Shown one piece after another: positions 15,238-22,812 of a stretch of 25,128 nt of DNA. Source of the DNA: an uncultured Bacteroidales bacterium (GTDB taxonomy: Bacteria > Bacteroidota > Bacteroidia > Bacteroidales > Bacteroidaceae); NCBI GenBank assembly GCA_902768605.1, contig CACXLY010000033.1:1-25128 (forward strand). Direction: 5' to 3'. The notes under the pieces were generated by a model. That model worked only from the letters and a program-made list of their open reading frames with translations, did no database searches and had not been told where the DNA came from. Made by a program: the position numbers and the translations under genes. How positions within the stretch are numbered: the stretch's first letter is position 1; each line of letters starts with the position of its first letter.

Positions 15238-16461
15238 TTAGATATGATACGTTCCCTCTAACGGGCAGATGTTGTGGCAGTCGAGAATGACTTTGCCTTT
15301 CAGCTTGTCCCAGTTCTGCTTGATATGGTCGTGCTTGACCATAATCACCACCATGTCCACCTCTTCGAGGAAGTGGTCGAAGTCCAGAATTTGGTTTTTG
15401 ACAATCTCTTTGTTGGTAAAGAACGGGTCGAAGGTCTTCAAGGGGCGGGCCAGGTGTCGTTCCTGAATGTCAATCATCTGGAGTGTGGGGCTTTCGCGTA
15501 TGTCGTCGACATTCTCTTTGTAAGTCAAGCCGTACAGTCCTACTTTCTGATTATCTGTGATTCCGTGTTCTTCCATAATCTCATGGATACGCTCCAGGAC
15601 GAACACGGGCTGGTAGTCGTTGGTCTTCATGCTTTCGTCTATCACCTTGGCCAGTTGCGGATAGTCGCCAACGAGGAACCACGGGTCGACGCTGATGCAA
15701 TGTCCTCCGACGCCAGGTCCGGGCTGAAGGATGTTCACACGTGGGTGCATATTGCATATCCTGATTATCTCGTAAACGTCCATGTTGTCGTGACGGCAGA
15801 TGCGGCTCAGCTCGTTGGCAAAGGCGATGTTGACGGCGCGATAGGTGTTCTCCACCACTTTTGTCATCTCGGCTGTGCGGATGTCTGTTACGACAATTTC
15901 GCCTTGGCAGAAGCTGGCATAGTATTGCTTCACCTTTTCGCCAATCTCGCGGCTGTCTGCGCCGATGGTGCGATTGTTGTGGAGCAGCTCATAGACCATG
16001 TTGCCCGGGATGATGCGTTCGGGAGCGTGAACAAGGTTGATGTCCTCGCCAATCTTAAAGCCGTTGGCTTCTATGACGGGGCGAACGAACTTGTCGATGG
16101 TACCCGGGCTTACTGTGGACTCGACTACTACGGTTGCGCCTTTCGGACAAACTTTCATCACCTCCTTGACGGCAGCCACCACATAGCAGGCATCTACCTT
16201 CTTCGAGAACTTGTCGTAGGGAGTGGGAACTGACACGATGTACATGTCGGTCTTCTGATACTCTGTAGTGAATTTGATGCCGGCCTTCACGGCAGCCTGA
16301 AACAGTTCGTCGAGTCCGTCCTCTTTGAAGGTGGTCTTGCCTGCGTTCAGGGTTGCTACCAGCTCTTTGTTGTAATCCGTGCCTATGACTTCCACTCCAT
16401 GCGAAGCCATCATCAATGCTGTGGGCAGTCCGATGTAGCCCAATCCGATAACGTTAATCAT
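15238..16461 (-). CDS. wecC: UDP-N-acetyl-D-mannosamine dehydrogenase (WecC-like)
   Basis: 407 aa, close to the normal length. NAD-dependent oxidation of the C6 hydroxyl of a UDP-HexNAc to a uronate. NAD site GLGYIG (6-11), SVPTP near 77-81, ESTVSPGT (114-121), APERIIPGN (146-154), Lys201 and Asn205 (EMTKVVENTYRA), catalytic Cys255 in PGVGGHCISVDPWF, and YKENVDD.RESP near the end. The extended GGHC.SVDPWF version is characteristic of WecC-type rather than UDP-glucose dehydrogenase. No UDP-GlcNAc 2-epimerase (wecB) gene is in the window, so its substrate must come from elsewhere. A UDP-GlcNAc dehydrogenase is the alternative. Confidence 0.88.
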   Translation of the reverse strand: MINVIGLGYIGLPTALMMASHGVEVIGTDYNKELVATLNAGKTTFKEDGLDELFQAAVKAGIKFTTEYQKTDMYIVSVPTPYDKFSKKVDACYVVAAVKEVMKVCPKGATVVVESTVSPGTIDKFVRPVIEANGFKIGEDINLVHAPERIIPGNMVYELLHNNRTIGADSREIGEKVKQYYASFCQGEIVVTDIRTAEMTKVVENTYRAVNIAFANELSRICRHDNMDVYEIIRICNMHPRVNILQPGPGVGGHCISVDPWFLVGDYPQLAKVIDESMKTNDYQPVFVLERIHEIMEEHGITDNQKVGLYGLTYKENVDDIRESPTLQMIDIQERHLARPLKTFDPFFTNKEIVKNQILDFDHFLEEVDMVVIMVKHDHIKQNWDKLKGKVILDCHNICPLEGTYHI

Positions 16462-16539
16462 CTATATTTGAAATTTACTGTTTAGTTCACTATTGTGGAT
16501 ACCTGGGGAACGCTTTTGCTTGCTTTGGGAGCTATGCGT

Positions 16540-17601
16540 TCAGGCTGTCCCGTAGTATTTTGCATACCACTGGGCGAAGGCGCGGAGGCCTTGGCGGAGC
16601 GGTGTGGAGGGGCGGAAGCCGAAGTCCTGTTCCAAAGGCGTCGTGTCGGCATAGGTGACGGGCACGTCGCCGGGCTGCATGGGCACGAGTTCCTTGTGCG
16701 ACTCGAAGTCGTAGTCGGCGGGGAGCACCTTTGCTGCGATGAGTTCTTCCTGCAGTATGGTGACGAAGTCGAGGAGGTTCTCGGGGGAGTTGTTGCCGAT
16801 GTTATAGACCATGTAGGGCGGTACGGGCAGGCCGTCTTCTCCGGCTTGTTTCTCTGGCGCATGCTGCATGACGCGGACCACGCCCTCTACTATATCGTCG
16901 ACGAAGGTGAAGTCGCGCTTGCAGTTTCCGAAGTTGAAGATTTGGATGGTCTTACCCTCACGGAGCTTGTTGGTGAAGCCGAAGTAGGCCATGTCGGGAC
17001 GTCCGGCGGGGCCATAGACGGTGAAGAAGCGCAGGCCGGTGCTGGGGATGTTGTAGAGTTTGCTGTAGGCATGTGCCATCAGCTCGTTGCTCTTCTTCGT
17101 GGCGGCGTAGAGGCTGACGGGGTTGTCCACCTTGTCGTCGGTGGAGTAGGGAATCTTCTTGTTGCTGCCATAGACGCTGCTGCTGCTGGCATAGACGAGG
17201 TGCTCCACGGCGTGATGCCTGCAGGCCTCCAGGATGTTGTAGAAGCCGATGAGGTTGCTCTCGATGTAGGCGTCGGGGTTGGTGATGCTGTAGCGCACGC
17301 CGGCCTGAGCTGCGAGGTTGACGACCACGCTGGGTTTGAACTCGGCGAAGATGCTGTCGATGCAGGCCTTGTTTGCGATATTGTCCTGGATGAATGTCCA
17401 GTCGCGGCCGAGGGTTTCTATCCTGGAGAGGCGTTCCTTCTTGAGATTCACGTCGTAGTAGTCGTTCATGGAGTCGATGCCGACGACCTTGATGTCCTTG
17501 ATGTCTTTGAAAAGCCGCACCACGAGGTTGCTGCCGATGAAGCCGGCGGCTCCGGTCACGAGAACGGTTTTTCCTTCGAGGGAAATGTTGTACTCTAACA
17601 T
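16540..17601 (-). CDS. UDP-glucuronate 4-epimerase / NAD-dependent epimerase
   Basis: 353 aa from the ATG at 17601; starts at 17625 and 17667 are in frame but add residues before the beta-1 strand, so I preferred 17601. NAD site TGAAGFIG (16-23), catalytic Tyr165 and Lys169 in YAATKK, Ser near 140 in ASSSSVYG. Family signatures are strong: NDYYDVNLKKERL (46-58), GLRFFTVYGPAGRPDMA, and KRDFTFVDDIVEGV. It interconverts UDP-GlcA and UDP-GalA in the cytoplasm. It is the first gene of the locus and has a well-formed promoter with a leader of about 125 bases. Confidence 0.88.
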   Translation of the reverse strand: MLEYNISLEGKTVLVTGAAGFIGSNLVVRLFKDIKDIKVVGIDSMNDYYDVNLKKERLSRIETLGRDWTFIQDNIANKACIDSIFAEFKPSVVVNLAAQAGVRYSITNPDAYIESNLIGFYNILEACRHHAVEHLVYASSSSVYGSNKKIPYSTDDKVDNPVSLYAATKKSNELMAHAYSKLYNIPSTGLRFFTVYGPAGRPDMAYFGFTNKLREGKTIQIFNFGNCKRDFTFVDDIVEGVVRVMQHAPEKQAGEDGLPVPPYMVYNIGNNSPENLLDFVTILQEELIAAKVLPADYDFESHKELVPMQPGDVPVTYADTTPLEQDFGFRPSTPLRQGLRAFAQWYAKYYGTA

Positions 17602-17734
17602 AGTCTGTTTGTTTCTTTGATACATAATCTTGGGGCTTTGGGGACTATTTAAGTCGCTAATCTCCAATCAATTGAACGTCGTTTGTGTGTTTTGTCGTGC
17701 AAAAACGTGTCACAAACTGCCCCATATAACTTTG

Positions 17735-17765
17735 CAAAGGTACGCTTTTTTATAATAATGTGCAA
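17735..17765 (-). promoter_or_regulatory. Candidate Bacteroidetes-type promoter for the polysaccharide locus
   Basis: On the minus strand a TACCTTTG -7 box (17735-17742, matching TAnnTTTG) lies 19 bases downstream of TTGC (17762-17765), a fit to the -33 element. Transcription would begin near 17728, about 125 bases before the epimerase start. The -7 box is half of the larger palindrome TAACTTTGCAAAGGTA (17727-17742). Confidence 0.65.
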
Positions 17766-17788
17766 GTGTTTTGGGATAAAAAAGCTAT

Positions 17789-18102
17789 TGCTGTCCGGTA
17801 AAAAAGCACCGGAGGTGCGAAAGACCACAGACGGGGGTGCTAACCCCCGGGGCTATGTCATTTAGTATATATAAGCCCTGGAAGGGCGACAGAATATGTA
17901 ATTGGTTTAACTACAACTTGCTTTAGGGCTCTGTCGTCCTTTCAGGACTTTCCCTTTCATCGCACCATTACCGGGGGTTGCACCCCCGTCTGTTGTCTGT
18001 CGTCTCTTCGAGACTATGGCAAGCCCTGTCTGTTGCTTTTCGTCCGAAACACCGATGAATAAGTTCGCGAAAGGGAAAGGAATTAACCTTTACCGGACAC
18101 CA
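17789..18102. mobile_element. MITE-like element with 14-bp terminal inverted repeats
   Basis: Termini: TGCTGTCCGGTAAA (17789-17802) and TTTACCGGACACCA (18089-18102), inverted with 13/14 match. The interior holds hairpins with short stems and mainly 3-4-nt loops: GCACC-GGA-GGTGC (17806-17818), GGGGGT-GCTA-ACCCCC (17833-17848), GCCCT-GGA-AGGGC (17875-17887), GTCCT-TTC-AGGAC (17936-17948), GGGGGT-TGC-ACCCCC (17973-17987) and GTCTC-TTC-GAGAC (18002-18014). The left and right halves contain the same two-hairpin module in opposite orientation. No open frame of note is inside, so it is non-autonomous or a structured repeat. The right part recurs at 1-97. Confidence 0.6.
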
Positions 18103-18115
18103 GTATAAAAAGTAG

Positions 18116-18142
18116 AAAAAAGGGAAAGCGTCAGGCTTTCCC
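18116..18142 (-). terminator. Rho-independent terminator for the mrp/GH16 unit
   Basis: Perfect 8-bp stem GGGAAAGC (18122-18129) and GCTTTCCC (18135-18142) with a 5-nt loop. On the minus strand it is followed by six T residues (revcomp of 18116-18121). It lies about 190 bases past the GH16 stop, just after the 22-bp tandem repeat, whose units contain the TTTCCC word of the stem. Confidence 0.85.
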
Positions 18143-18242
18143 ACAGCAAGCGTTGGCATTTCCCACAGCAAGCGTCGGCATTTCCCACAGCAAGCGTTGG
18201 CCTTTCCCACAGCAGGCGTTGGCCTTTCCCACAGCAAGCGTT
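18137..18242. repeat. 22-bp tandem repeat, about 4.8 units
   Basis: Five units begin at 18137, 18159, 18181, 18203 and 18225; the last is cut after 18 bases. The core is TTTCCCACAGCAAGCGTTGG plus two bases; variants are AAGCGTC in the second and AGGCG in the fourth. There are no spacers, so it is not a CRISPR array. It lies in the probable 3' UTR of the GH16 gene and its first unit overlaps the terminator stem. Confidence 0.9.
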
Positions 18243-18329
18243 CTCCGCGCCTTTGACTTCCCAAGCGTGCCTGGTGCGCTAACTTCCTTTACTTCTTTGA
18301 CATCCCGATAACTCCCCTGACAGGAAAGT

Positions 18330-19664
18330 TCATTCCTTCTGCCAGACGCGGACGTAATCGACTTCCATAGTGAGCGGCAGGGCCGACTCGTCGACTCCCT
18401 TATAGCCACCCCAGTCGCCGCCCCAGGCCACGTTGAGGATGGGGTAGAATGCCTTGTTGAAGGGCCACGTGTCGTTGTTGCCCTCGTGGTCGTTTTCGAA
18501 AAAGAGCTGCTCCTGCCCGTCGACGTAGGTGCGGATGTAATCCTCGGTCCATTCGAGGGCATAGACATGGAAGCCCTCTTCTGCTCCGACGCAGTAGAGG
18601 TGGTGCGTCTTCTGCGTGTTCGACGGGTGGTTGTATGCGGCGCAGTGGATGCTGCTGGAGACGTCGTTGGCATCCACGCCGACCTCCTCCATGATGTCTA
18701 TCTCGCCGCATCCCGGCCAGCCGCCACCAGCGACGGGCATCATCCACCAGGCCGGCCATGTGCCTTTGCCTTTCGGGAGCTTGATGCGGGCCTCGATGTA
18801 GCCATACTTGAAGCCCACCGACTTGCGCCCGTAGAGGCGTGCGCTATAGACCTTGTCGCCCTCCCTGAAAGTGTGTATCTTCAGGGTGCCGTCGCTGCTC
18901 TCAGCCACCTTCGTCCCCTTGGGACTCTTCCCGCTGACGTAGGTCTGCAGCTCGTGATTGACCCACCCCGCATCTGCTGTCTGATAGGTCCATCGGCTCG
19001 AACTGATGGTGCGGCTCGTGAACTCGTCGTGCCAGACGAGCTTGTAGTCGGGCAGGGGGCAGGAGTGCAGGTTGGCAGCAGAGTCGTAGTCGTGTCCGGT
19101 GAGCGAGATGCTGCTGATTTTGACCTCCGTGTTCGACCTGTTGCCGCCGAAATCGACGACGAGGCTGGCGCGGCTCATGTCGAGCCCGGGCATGTCGAGA
19201 CGCTCGAAGGCATGCTCCTCGTTCGCTCCGAGGGGCACACGTTCCTCGAAGTAGTACAGCTTGTCGTTGCCCTCCTCATAGAGCTTCACCGTGGCCGTGA
19301 GCGCCTTGTTGGCGCGGAGCTTGATGCGGAAACTGTAGTTCTTGTGGGCATCCGTTGCTATGTCGGTGAGGATGTGCATCTGGGCTTGCCACTCGGCGGT
19401 GGTGGCTCGGCTGAGCGTGACGGTATATGTGCCGTTCGCTTCAGTATAGGCGGGGTCGGCTGTCTGGTTCCAATTGGGGGCGTAATAGAAGCGGATGGTT
19501 TTCGCGGCATCTTGCCAGAGGTTTGGCGTAGCGTCGAAGGTGATGCTGTCCACCTCATTCGCGTTGAAGAATGTCTGCATGCCGCCGTGATGTATGCTCA
19601 TGCTCTGAGCCATGCCAGGCATCGAGTTGACGACTAATATGAGAAGGCTTTTCCGGATGTTCAT
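18330..19664 (-). CDS. Glycoside hydrolase family 16 protein, secreted
   Basis: 444 aa. N-terminal signal-like stretch (MNIRKSLLILVVNSMPGMAQ). Residues about 50-195 form a beta-rich, CBM-like domain (RLDMPGLDMSRASLVVDFGG). The GH16 catalytic domain spans about 205-444, starting KLVWHDEFTS, with nucleophile and acid/base in GCGEIDIMEEVG (E321, D323, E326) and the late strand VDYVRVWQKE. GH16 members cleave beta-glucans such as laminarin, lichenan or other beta-1,3/1,4 polymers; substrate is not determined here. It starts 30 bases after the mrp stop, so the two may be co-transcribed, though functionally unrelated. A terminator follows at 18116-18142. Confidence 0.92.
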   Translation of the reverse strand: MNIRKSLLILVVNSMPGMAQSMSIHHGGMQTFFNANEVDSITFDATPNLWQDAAKTIRFYYAPNWNQTADPAYTEANGTYTVTLSRATTAEWQAQMHILTDIATDAHKNYSFRIKLRANKALTATVKLYEEGNDKLYYFEERVPLGANEEHAFERLDMPGLDMSRASLVVDFGGNRSNTEVKISSISLTGHDYDSAANLHSCPLPDYKLVWHDEFTSRTISSSRWTYQTADAGWVNHELQTYVSGKSPKGTKVAESSDGTLKIHTFREGDKVYSARLYGRKSVGFKYGYIEARIKLPKGKGTWPAWWMMPVAGGGWPGCGEIDIMEEVGVDANDVSSSIHCAAYNHPSNTQKTHHLYCVGAEEGFHVYALEWTEDYIRTYVDGQEQLFFENDHEGNNDTWPFNKAFYPILNVAWGGDWGGYKGVDESALPLTMEVDYVRVWQKE

Positions 19665-19694
19665 ATTCCTGAAAACGTTATGTTTGGATGGGTT

Positions 19695-20798
19695 TTATTG
19701 TTTCTTCAGTTCAACTATCTTCGTTGGCGGCAACTCGGCCCTTCGCCTGTCTGTTTCGGTGACGACGCGGGCTGCCAACTGCATGAAGGCCTGCCCCACG
19801 ATGCTGCCCGGGTCTGTGGCAGCGGGGATGCCGCTGTCGCCACTCTCGCAGATGTCCTGCACGACGGGAATCTGAGCCAGGAGCGGCAACTTCATCTGCC
19901 CGGCCAACGCCTTGACGCCCTCCTGCCCGAAGAGGAAGTAGCGCTCGTCGGGGTGCTGGGCCGGCGTAAACCAAGCCATGTTCTCCACCAGGCCGAGGAT
20001 GGGGACGTCGATTTTCTCGTTCCGGTACATGTCTATGCCTTTGCGGGCGTCGGCCAGGGCCACCTGCTGCGGCGTGCTGACGATGACGGCTCCCGTGATG
20101 GGAATCGTCTGTACGAGCGTCAGATGTATGTCGGAGGTGCCCGGCGGCGTGTCGAGGATGAAGTAATCGAGTTCGCCCCACTTGGCATCGCCGATGAGTT
20201 GCTTCAGGGCATTGCTTGCCATGCCGCCTCGCCACATGATGCCTTGCTCGGGATCGACGAAGAAGCCGATGCTGAGTACCTTCACGCCGTATTTCTCCTC
20301 GGGCAGGATGAGGTCGCGCCCATCCACGTGCTCGCTGTAGGGACGTGCGTCCTCCATCTGCAGCATCTTGGGCACAGAGGGGCCGAAGATGTCGCAGTCG
20401 AGCAGCCCCACCTTCATGCCCATCCGGGCGAGGGCGACGGCCAGGTTGACGGCCACGGTGCTCTTGCCCACGCCGCCCTTGCCGCTCGAGACGGCGATGA
20501 TGTTCCTGACGCCCGGCAGCAGGTCGGGCAGGTCGGGGCGAGGAGCCTGCAGCGTCCGCGTCTTGATTTCCACCTCGGCATCCTTCGAGGCATAGGCATG
20601 GATGGCAGCTTCGGCAGCCTTCACCACGCTACGCATGAAGGGGTCTGTCGGCTTGTCGAAAATGAGGGTGAAAGAGACGCTGAGGCCGGCGATGCGCATA
20701 TCGTCGTCGACCATCTTCATCTCCACGATGTTCTTGCCCGTCCCCGGGTAGCGGACCGTGGCGAGTGCGTCGAGTATGAGCTTGGGATAGAGTGTCAT
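19695..20798 (-). CDS. Mrp/NBP35-family iron-sulfur carrier ATPase
   Basis: 367 aa. N-terminal MIP18/DUF59-type domain (about 1-80) followed by the P-loop ATPase: Walker A SSGKGGVGKST (104-114), LDCDIFGPSVPK (133-144), the DTPPGTSD region (216-223). Family members carry Fe-S clusters to target proteins in the cytoplasm. The stretch ENMAWFTPAQHPD (272-284) corresponds to the place where most Mrp proteins have a CxxC that holds the bridging cluster; here no cysteine is present. I recall the same change in other Bacteroidetes Mrp proteins. It is the first gene of its unit, with GH16 30 bases downstream. Confidence 0.93.
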   Translation of the reverse strand: MTLYPKLILDALATVRYPGTGKNIVEMKMVDDDMRIAGLSVSFTLIFDKPTDPFMRSVVKAAEAAIHAYASKDAEVEIKTRTLQAPRPDLPDLLPGVRNIIAVSSGKGGVGKSTVAVNLAVALARMGMKVGLLDCDIFGPSVPKMLQMEDARPYSEHVDGRDLILPEEKYGVKVLSIGFFVDPEQGIMWRGGMASNALKQLIGDAKWGELDYFILDTPPGTSDIHLTLVQTIPITGAVIVSTPQQVALADARKGIDMYRNEKIDVPILGLVENMAWFTPAQHPDERYFLFGQEGVKALAGQMKLPLLAQIPVVQDICESGDSGIPAATDPGSIVGQAFMQLAARVVTETDRRRAELPPTKIVELKKQ

Positions 20799-20838
20799 GA
20801 TTCGTGTGGCAGATGGGCCTTAGTTCCCATTGCGGCCG

Positions 20839-20866
20839 TAAAGTTACAAAATATATCGATAACAAA
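20839..20866 (-). promoter_or_regulatory. Possible promoter for mrp
   Basis: On the minus strand TAACTTTA (revcomp of 20839-20846) is a 7/8 match to TAnnTTTG. A TTTG word (revcomp of 20863-20866) lies 16 bases upstream, slightly closer than usual. Transcription would begin about 35 bases before the mrp start. The 257-base gap is shared with the divergent metallophosphoesterase gene. Confidence 0.4.
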
Positions 20867-21016
20867 GCATCAAAGACGGGAAAAAAGAATCAATACGAGG
20901 CATTTTCCATCTCCCGGCACCGTGTTTGCACTTCTTTGGCGACATCACTTCATGACAATAGCGTGGGAAAAGACGAAAAAAATGGTGAAATCAGAGCAAG
21001 TTACCGATATTATCCT

Positions 21017-21024
21017 TATCTTTG
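21017..21024 (+). promoter_or_regulatory. -7 box of the metallophosphoesterase operon
   Basis: TATCTTTG exactly matches TAnnTTTG and lies 31 bases before the ATG at 21056, which gives a short leader. The matching -33 element near 20998-21003 is degenerate (AAGTTA). Confidence 0.55.
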
Positions 21025-21055
21025 TAAGTCGAAAGAACTAAAAAACCGACATACC

Positions 21056-22018
21056 ATGATAGATAGACGAACATTCTTCCGGCGGATGGCAGGCGCGGGA
21101 GCGCTCATCGCCACCTCGCAGCTTCCTCTTTTCGCAGAAGACAATCCGGCGGTGTTCCCAAAGCGAGGGAAGTTCGAACGCCTCTCGCTGAGCTATGCCA
21201 CGGTGGAGATTGGCCTGGAGAAGCCCTTCTCGGTCCTGCATCTTTCCGATACTCACCTCACCGCTGCCTATGAGCACGAGAACGAGAAGAAGCAGCAGCT
21301 GCACGACAAACGCACCACCACCTTCGGCGGCAGGCAGGAAGAGGCGCTCGGCGATGCACTGGCTTGGGCCAGGCAGCACGTGGACTACGTCGTCCATACC
21401 GGCGACCTCATAGATTGGCAAAGCGAAGCGAACTTCGACCTCGTGAAGAAGTATTTCGGCGAAGGCGTTATCGGCTCCCTGGGCAACCACGAGTTCAGTA
21501 CGGACATGTGGCTGAGCGAACCCAAGGAAGAGCATAGCGAGACATATAAGAATAATACGCGCGAGGTCCTGCAGAGCGTCTACCCGTTCAACGTCTCCCT
21601 TTATAGCCAGGTGGCGAATGGCGTCAACTTCGTCACGCTCGACGACGTCTATGGCTACGTGACGCCCGAGCAGGTGAAGCTCTTCAAGGAGGAAGCGGCC
21701 AAGGGACTCCCCATCGTGCTTTGCATGCACGTACCCTTCTTCACGGATAATATATGGCGCGCATCGAAGCGTTTCTGGAGCGACAAGGGGCAATTGACTT
21801 ACAGCAAAGTGCCCGAGCCAAGCGGCGATTATAAGCTTCAACTTGAAGACGTCCCGACCCGCGACTTCATCCAATACCTGAAGAGCGAACCCCTGCTGCG
21901 TTGCATCCTGGCAGGGCACGAGCATATATCCGTCGAGGACCAGTTCTCGCCTACGTGCCGAGAGTACGTCGTGGCGGGAAACTTCCTCTTCCACGGACGC
22001 GAAGTACTGTTCGTATAG
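21056..22018 (+). CDS. Calcineurin-type metallophosphoesterase, exported
   Basis: 320 aa from the ATG at 21056; the frame is open further upstream, but only this start gives a twin-arginine-like signal (DRRTFFRRMAGAGALIATS) and fits the -7 box. Metal-binding motifs in order: DTH (65-67), GDLID (116-120), GNHE (143-146), H225 in CMHVP, and GHEH (287-290). It hydrolyses phosphate esters with a two-metal centre; the substrate is unknown. Export through the Tat pathway would place it outside the cytoplasm. It leads a three-gene unit with the SDR (50-base gap) and the thioesterase. Confidence 0.88.
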   Translation: MIDRRTFFRRMAGAGALIATSQLPLFAEDNPAVFPKRGKFERLSLSYATVEIGLEKPFSVLHLSDTHLTAAYEHENEKKQQLHDKRTTTFGGRQEEALGDALAWARQHVDYVVHTGDLIDWQSEANFDLVKKYFGEGVIGSLGNHEFSTDMWLSEPKEEHSETYKNNTREVLQSVYPFNVSLYSQVANGVNFVTLDDVYGYVTPEQVKLFKEEAAKGLPIVLCMHVPFFTDNIWRASKRFWSDKGQLTYSKVPEPSGDYKLQLEDVPTRDFIQYLKSEPLLRCILAGHEHISVEDQFSPTCREYVVAGNFLFHGREVLFV

Positions 22019-22068
22019 CCAGAACCCATCCGCTCGGGAGCGATAACTTCTCATAAACTCACCATTCA

Positions 22069-22794
22069 ATGAACAAGTCAGCCATTATCGTAGGAGCCAG
22101 TTCGGGCATCGGGCTTGAGGTGGCTAAGCAGCTGCTTGCCGAGGGTTGGCGTCTTGGCGTGGCAGCCCGGCGCGAAGAGCCTCTGCTGGAACTGAAGGCA
22201 ATGGCTCCCGAGCGGGTCGAGGTGATGACTATCGACGTGACCCGTCCTGATGCCGGAGAGCGGCTGCTGAGCCTCGCGGAGCGTCTCGGAGGGATGGACC
22301 TCTACTTCCACGCCTCGGGCATCGGCAAGCAGAACCGCACTCTGCAGGAGGACATCGAGCTGCGCACGATGCAGACCAATGCCGTGGGCTTCACGAGGAT
22401 GACGGGGACTGCCTACAGGTACTTTGCTGAGCGAGGCGGAGGGCACATCGCTGCCATCACATCCATCGCAGGCACAAAGGGCTTGGGACCTGCTCCGGCC
22501 TATTCTGCCACAAAAGCTCTGCAGGCCAATTATCTTCAGGCATTGGAGCAGCAGGCCCGGCAGCGAGGCCTGAATATCCTTTTCACCGACATACGTCCCG
22601 GCTTTGTCGATACAGCCCTGCTCAACGACGACTTTCCCTATCCGATGCTGATGCGCCCGGAGGAGGTGGCTCGCGACATCGTACGCTCCATTTCCCTTCG
22701 CCGCCATGTGCGCGTGATAGACTGGCGCTACCGCATCCTCACGTTCTTCTGGCGCTTCCTCCCTGGATGGCTGTGGCGAAGACTGAAACTATAA
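22069..22794 (+). CDS. SDR family oxidoreductase
   Basis: 241 aa. Complete NAD(P) motif GASSGIG (9-15), arginines RR at 34-35 favouring NADP, HASGIG at 81-86 in place of NAG, Ser132 and the catalytic Tyr145-Lys149 in YSATK. The C-terminal WRYRILTFFWRFLPGWLWRRLK is hydrophobic and basic, suggesting membrane association. Such proteins reduce varied ketones or aldehydes; the substrate is not predictable. Operon neighbour of the metallophosphoesterase and the PaaI-type thioesterase (18-base gap to the latter). Confidence 0.87.
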   Translation: MNKSAIIVGASSGIGLEVAKQLLAEGWRLGVAARREEPLLELKAMAPERVEVMTIDVTRPDAGERLLSLAERLGGMDLYFHASGIGKQNRTLQEDIELRTMQTNAVGFTRMTGTAYRYFAERGGGHIAAITSIAGTKGLGPAPAYSATKALQANYLQALEQQARQRGLNILFTDIRPGFVDTALLNDDFPYPMLMRPEEVARDIVRSISLRRHVRVIDWRYRILTFFWRFLPGWLWRRLKL

Positions 22795-22812
22795 ACACAT
22801 ATTTTTTTCTCA

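Noticed and set aside
15274..16233. Plus-strand frame opposite the WecC-like gene
   Set aside because: The opposite strand holds all dehydrogenase motifs; this frame has no features.
16495..17598. Long plus-strand frame (367 codons) opposite the epimerase
   Set aside because: Valine/aspartate/glycine-rich mirror of the epimerase coding sequence with no recognisable domain.
17727..17734. TAACTTTG as a plus-strand promoter
   Set aside because: The nearest TTG upstream is about 32 bases away, too far for the -33 element, and no plus-strand gene follows.
18137..18242. Possible CRISPR array (regular 22-bp repeats)
   Set aside because: Units are directly adjacent with no spacers, and no cas gene is near. 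It is a plain tandem repeat.
18486..19637. Plus-strand frame (383 codons) opposite GH16
   Set aside because: The GH16 frame has a signal peptide and an EIDIMEE active site; the antisense frame has none.
20804..21055. N-terminal extension of the metallophosphoesterase frame
   Set aside because: The extension precedes the -7 box and lacks protein-like features; the ATG at 21056 gives a signal peptide.
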